A stretch of 64,000 bases of DNA from Cadophora sp. MPI-SDFR-AT-0126 (taxonomy: Eukaryota > Ascomycota > Leotiomycetes > Helotiales > Ploettnerulaceae): the NCBI GenBank assembly GCA_020747065.1, contig JAGMVK010000001.1, positions 3,038,001 to 3,102,000 of the forward strand, given 5' to 3'. Both the position numbers and the translations under genes were made by a program. Below are positions 60,035 through 64,000 of this stretch, in pieces. Numbering within the stretch: position 1 is the stretch's first letter; every line of letters starts with the position of its first letter. A model generated the notes under the pieces. It did not search any database. It saw nothing but the letters and a program-made list of their open reading frames with translations, and was not told the origin of the DNA.

Positions 60035-60322
60035 AACTAAAACTAAGAGAGGAACTCTGCTAATCATTGCCTCTTGTCCAGTGCAGCAGTCCAGCGCCCA
60101 GCGCCCAGGGCAGCCTAGCCCAAACCAGCAAGCCACACGGTTCCAGCCAACCCAGCCCCACCCTCCATAATCATCGTCCAATCAATTCACCTCTTCACCT
60201 CTTCAACTCGCTTCTTCTCTTCTGTCACAACGTGATTTCAAGGTCAATATCAACATCGACATCATCATCAACATCAACATCTCTTGGAGGAGGCATACGT
60301 ACAGACAGCATAGTTCGTCAAG

Positions 60323-63300
60323 ATGGAGGGCCATAATGGTCATGGATATATTGCTGAGGATATGTCCTACGATGATTTGATGACAAATAATAGCTGGTCA
60401 GCGCCCAACAACCAGCACCAGTTCCACTTCCAGCAACAAGCTGCTCCAACCTATGGCCAATATGACCCGCAAACCTACAATCAATTTGATCTCTCCCAAC
60501 AACCTCAGTACCCCTCTGTATCCTACTCAAATTCACCATATACATCGCAATATCAGAGTGCGAGGCCGTCCGATGTGTTTGGTCCAACAACGTCGTCATT
60601 CACGGAAGCTTCCCTTCACGGCTCGACAGGATATCATGGCCACGATAGCTCCTTCTCCTTTGCGCCTGATAGCATGGACTCGACACCTGCGACAATCGCA
60701 CCTCAAAATCTTCAGTACTCATCCATGCCCCCCTCCCAAACCATGAACCGTACGATGTCTTCCTCAACCCTCCAACGCCAGCAGAATGGACTTGTAAACA
60801 ACTTCAGCCAAAGAAATCAAGACGCAATCCCCACATACTACCAAACCGCTCAGACTGGTAACTTTCAACCATCTCAGAACAACAATATTCGGTACCCCTC
60901 CCTGCCTCAGGAAACCACTGCAGAGCCAAGACAGACTATGAAGAAAGTCGATGAGCTGCCCTACCAAAATGTACAGATTGCTGCACCTCGCCCTCAACAG
61001 ACTAGACCTGCTCCCCCACCGAATCCTCTGAGAGTCATATACCCTGCAACGGATGAAGAGAGCAAGAGTCGTCTCCCACATGCCCCGTTCTTGGCTTGGG
61101 ACGACGAACCAATTCATGTACCAAATGGCTTGAAGAGTATGTGATCTTTCAATGCCTCCCTACGATTGTGCTGGCTTGCTGACTTCTCAATCCTCGCAGC
61201 TGCTCTTCCAAAATATCAACCAAGAAAGGCTAGAAGTGGAAAGGAGATTGTACCAGGCTTGGATATGTCAAGTAAGTCTACAAGTAGCCTCTTGTTCAAG
61301 TTTCTGCCTCGTGATTGCCCTCCCAAAGCGGAGCTAACAGCTCGACTAGTTGCACTAAAACCAGCCGCAACATCCGCGAAGAGAGGCCGACCGCCCAAGA
61401 TCAAGGCACCTGTAAGCCAATACAAAGGAACCAGCCAAGGCCCAAAGGCTACGGCTGTCAACAAGCTTCGTGATGATGGTGTCCAGGAGGCCAGATCGCC
61501 TTCCACAGTAACCGAGAGCTCTTCAGAGGACAGCTCCTCCGAGGAGTCAGAATACGAGGAGGACGACGAAATGCCCCTGATAGATATTGCGACGGTAAGC
61601 ACTCCAACATTTTCTTTTATTCCAAAATGGGTTTTGATATAGCCCTGCTCTTCCTGAACCGGCAACGAGCCTTTTCGACCTAACGGTTGAGAATATGACA
61701 AGTTAGCTCCTGAGCTCTTGCTAACATGTTCAGATTCGCGGCCCTGTGCGACCTACTACTGCCCCAGAAGCTGCGCGTTGGGACGCGATTGGTATCGTCT
61801 GGAAAGACCCTAACTCAAATCCAAGCAGTGAGCTTGTGTCTGACGCTATTCAAGAGTACGGCAACTTTCTAAGTGCTCTTCGTGCTCAGATCAAAACCAA
61901 TTCAACCAAGATCGAAGAAGCTGCTGCGCGCCCCGCGGAGGCTCAAAAGTTGAAGAATGAGCGTGTAGTCCTCTTGGAATCGCTGTACCAGATAATTGAT
62001 GCAGCCAACCAGCTTGGCTATGGTCCCATTGTAGAGAACTTGGGCAGTCATCATAAGATGGTGAATGGACTAACCACAACTCTGATCGAGTGCACTAAGG
62101 TCGATGATTACAAAGGCAAACTTCCAACAGCCGTATTTGCCTTGCTTGCAAGATTCCAGAATATGTCGGATGAGTTCTTGAAGAAATTGAAATTTGATAG
62201 TATTCAGAAGCGCTGGATCAAGAAGGGCTCAGAGGAGACTAAACAAGTCATTATTGACATTCTTGCCAATACCATCGACGCCAAGGAGAGAAATGCGAAA
62301 TCTAAACAGGATGCGGAGCAGGTCGACAAGGAGAAGAAACTGCGTGAAAAGGTCGAGCAGCCAAAAGCTCGGAGTTCGGATCCTAATACCTCAGCCACTA
62401 CCTCTACAAAGAGGCCACTCGAAGGTGACAGCAACGCCAGCAAGGCGAATAAAAAGTTTGCTCTGGATACCACCTCCACCTTTAATCCATCCACAAAGCC
62501 AACTCCCATCAAGCGATCAGGCACCAACTTGCTAGGCATCGCCTCGAAACCCATCACAAAGCCCATTCCGAAGAAGCGAGACATCTCTCCCCCCACCGAG
62601 TCGAAACTAGGTGCACTTCTTGCCAGTATCGCAAAGCCCCCCGAGCCTCCCAAAGCACCTGTTGCACCTCCTCGAGCTCCCGAAACCCCCGAAGAAAAGG
62701 CTCGCCGAGAGAGAAAAGAAAGCAGACGTCACCTTCGTGTCAAATTTAAAGACGGCCCCGAGCTCGAGCAGATTCGACTGTTCAAGCACGAACAAGCAGA
62801 GGACGAGGGACGTCAGGACGAGATGCTTCGTGATGCACATGACGATCGTTTGGAAGGAATGATGCATAAACAACGCGTCTTGGAGGTGATGGACGAAGAC
62901 GAAGATTACCAGCCCATGGATGCCGACCTCCCATACCAAGAACCCGTCCCTATCAACTTCAGCTCCATGCAGAAGTCGACACGCTTCGGACCAACCTATA
63001 CAACTCGGGGTGGCGATGTTGAGGTCTCCACGCCTGAGCAAAAAACCCAACAGCATCGTGAAGAACTCGAGCTGATGGTAGTCTATACCGATCCAAACGA
63101 TATTCCACCTTCTGCTAGGGAGCCTCATCAAACAGAAGATACCACCAACATGAAGTCCGAACGCTTTTTGAAACCTCCTACAGAGCCTTGGTTGGTTGAA
63201 CGCCTTGATGAGATCCGCCAGTATGGTCCTGAGCAGGCTACTCAGAAAGCTCTGATTCGACAGTCCGAAGAGCAATGGAAGAAAGCTCATCTACATCCTG

Positions 63301-64000
63301 GTGCGTCTCCTGCCGCCTCGCAGAAGCAAATTGGGCAAACTCAACAAGCCAACAAGTCAAGCGTATTGGATGCTCTGGTTGTACAACAGGTTCTCGAAAG
63401 TCTGCAACGCCTCTCTGCCCCCTTGATTGGTCTGCCATATCCTGCCACAGAACCACCACAATGGATGACAAACCCAGCGCAAAGAAATGAGTGGATTGAG
63501 GGCTACAATAGGGACATGGCTCTGAAACATCAAGCAGAGATCGAACGCAATATCGCCCAACTTCAGGCTGCCCAGTTCCAACCTCCAGCCCCAAACGCTC
63601 CTTATCAACAACAGACTATGCCCTCTCAAGCCGCTTTCCCTCCTCAATTGCCGCCACATAATCCTACCAGCGCATCAGTCCCAGATGTCGCGCAGCAAGT
63701 GCAGAGCTACCTTGCCGCCTTCCAACACAGTGACAACAAAGCTGTGCAAAATCAACAGTTTGATTACAACAATTGGGCGAATCAAGGTGGTCAAGATCAG
63801 GGGTTGAACTACACAAATCAACATCAACCGCCGCGACGTGACCAGAACTGGGGTAATGACACCCACAACCAGAAGAACAACCGTTTCCAAGAAGCTCAAG
63901 CTGGCAAATCAAAGCGTGGATACGACATGAAGACAATGGGTTCATACGACGACTCACCTTTCGACGAGAACGGCGAATACAAGGGTAAGAAGAAGCCCTG
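60323..64000 (+). CDS. AT-hook nuclear protein, probably CCCH zinc finger (partial)
   Basis: Exons 60323-61136, 61200-61271, 61350-61594 and 61734 to beyond the window edge give at least 1,130 residues. A Gln/Asn/Tyr-rich N-terminus of about 270 residues looks disordered. An AT-hook (SAKRGRPPKIK, near 305) suggests binding to AT-rich DNA, and an acidic Ser/Glu tract follows. A helical region near 420-560, with VFALLARFQNMSDEFLKKL then IQKRWIKKGSEETKQ, resembles TFIIS N-terminal/LW domains of transcription and PNUTS-type proteins (inference). The visible end, YDDSPFDENGEYKGKKKPC, is where fungal homologues enter a C-x8-C-x5-C-x3-H zinc finger. The second intron (61272-61349) is in frame and stop-free but has GTAAGT, GCTAAC and TAG signals. 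Confidence 0.8.

Larger units (their letters stand above)
58701..60322. promoter_or_regulatory. Divergent promoter region with simple repeats
   Basis: A 1.6-kb spacer between SLY1 and the nuclear-protein gene. The right half is low complexity, with GCA/GTGCA-rich DNA and two short tandem runs (separate entries), and ends with a leader of repeated ATCAACATC/ATCATC units just above the ATG at 60323. A 267-codon plus-strand frame across it is a by-product of this composition. Confidence 0.55.

Noticed and set aside
59367..60170. 267-codon plus-strand frame upstream of the AT-hook gene
   Set aside because: Runs through GTGCA and GAGC simple repeats; the protein is compositionally skewed, and the region is the promoter of the next gene.

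Overview
This window is nuclear DNA from a filamentous ascomycete fungus. The genes are split by short GT-AG introns (mostly 50-100 bases) with CTAAC-type branch sites. One 5S rRNA gene lies dispersed among protein genes. The window also holds a Slt2-type MAP kinase, a division-1 chitin synthase, a sedolisin, a UstYa/DUF3328 oxidase and two F-box genes. The chitin synthase N-terminus and the MAP kinase look most like Leotiomycetes (Botrytis/Sclerotinia relatives) to me. That placement is a judgement from memory, not a search.

Layout. 1-4.2 kb: two convergent F-box genes. 4.3-8.8 kb: decayed DNA with an iron-alcohol-dehydrogenase pseudogene full of stops, and a tiny peptide ORF behind a good TATA promoter. 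8.8-10.8 kb: TOM70. 10.8-16.4 kb: gene-poor. 16.4-17.3 kb: secreted DUF3455 protein. 18.7-20.1 kb: cell-wall-integrity MAP kinase. 21.2-22.1 kb: unknown protein. 22.4-25.2 kb: divergent tryptophanyl-tRNA synthetase and UPS1-like lipid-transfer protein. 25.4-27.5 kb: S10 serine carboxypeptidase with a damaged splice acceptor. 29.3 kb: 5S rRNA. 29.9-31.3 kb: polytopic membrane protein. 31.8-33.5 kb: Nramp metal transporter. 35.0-36.3 kb: CaCA cation exchanger. 36.9-38.4 kb: aspartic protease. 40.3-41.3 kb: UstYa-like oxidase. 41.6-42.9 kb: mitochondrial release factor. 43.2-45.3 kb: gamma-glutamyltranspeptidase-like gene with a one-base frameshift. 46.3-49.5 kb: chitin synthase. 50.6-51.2 kb: low-molecular-weight phosphatase. 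52.3-54.5 kb: sedolisin. 54.9-56.0 kb: DUF218 protein. 56.4-58.7 kb: SLY1. 60.3 kb to the end: a nuclear protein with an AT-hook, cut by the window edge.

Themes. Core genes serve mitochondria (TOM70, UPS1, MRF1), secretion (SLY1) and the cell wall (MAP kinase, chitin synthase). Accessory genes are peptidases and small-molecule functions. Several accessory genes carry lesions (dehydrogenase, carboxypeptidase acceptor, transpeptidase frameshift), while every core gene reads cleanly. No transposon, CRISPR array or convincing tRNA was found. The most interesting accessory gene is the UstYa homologue. That family tailors fungal ribosomal peptides, but no precursor peptide gene is visible beside it. 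Exon-intron models were built by hand from reading frames and splice consensus.
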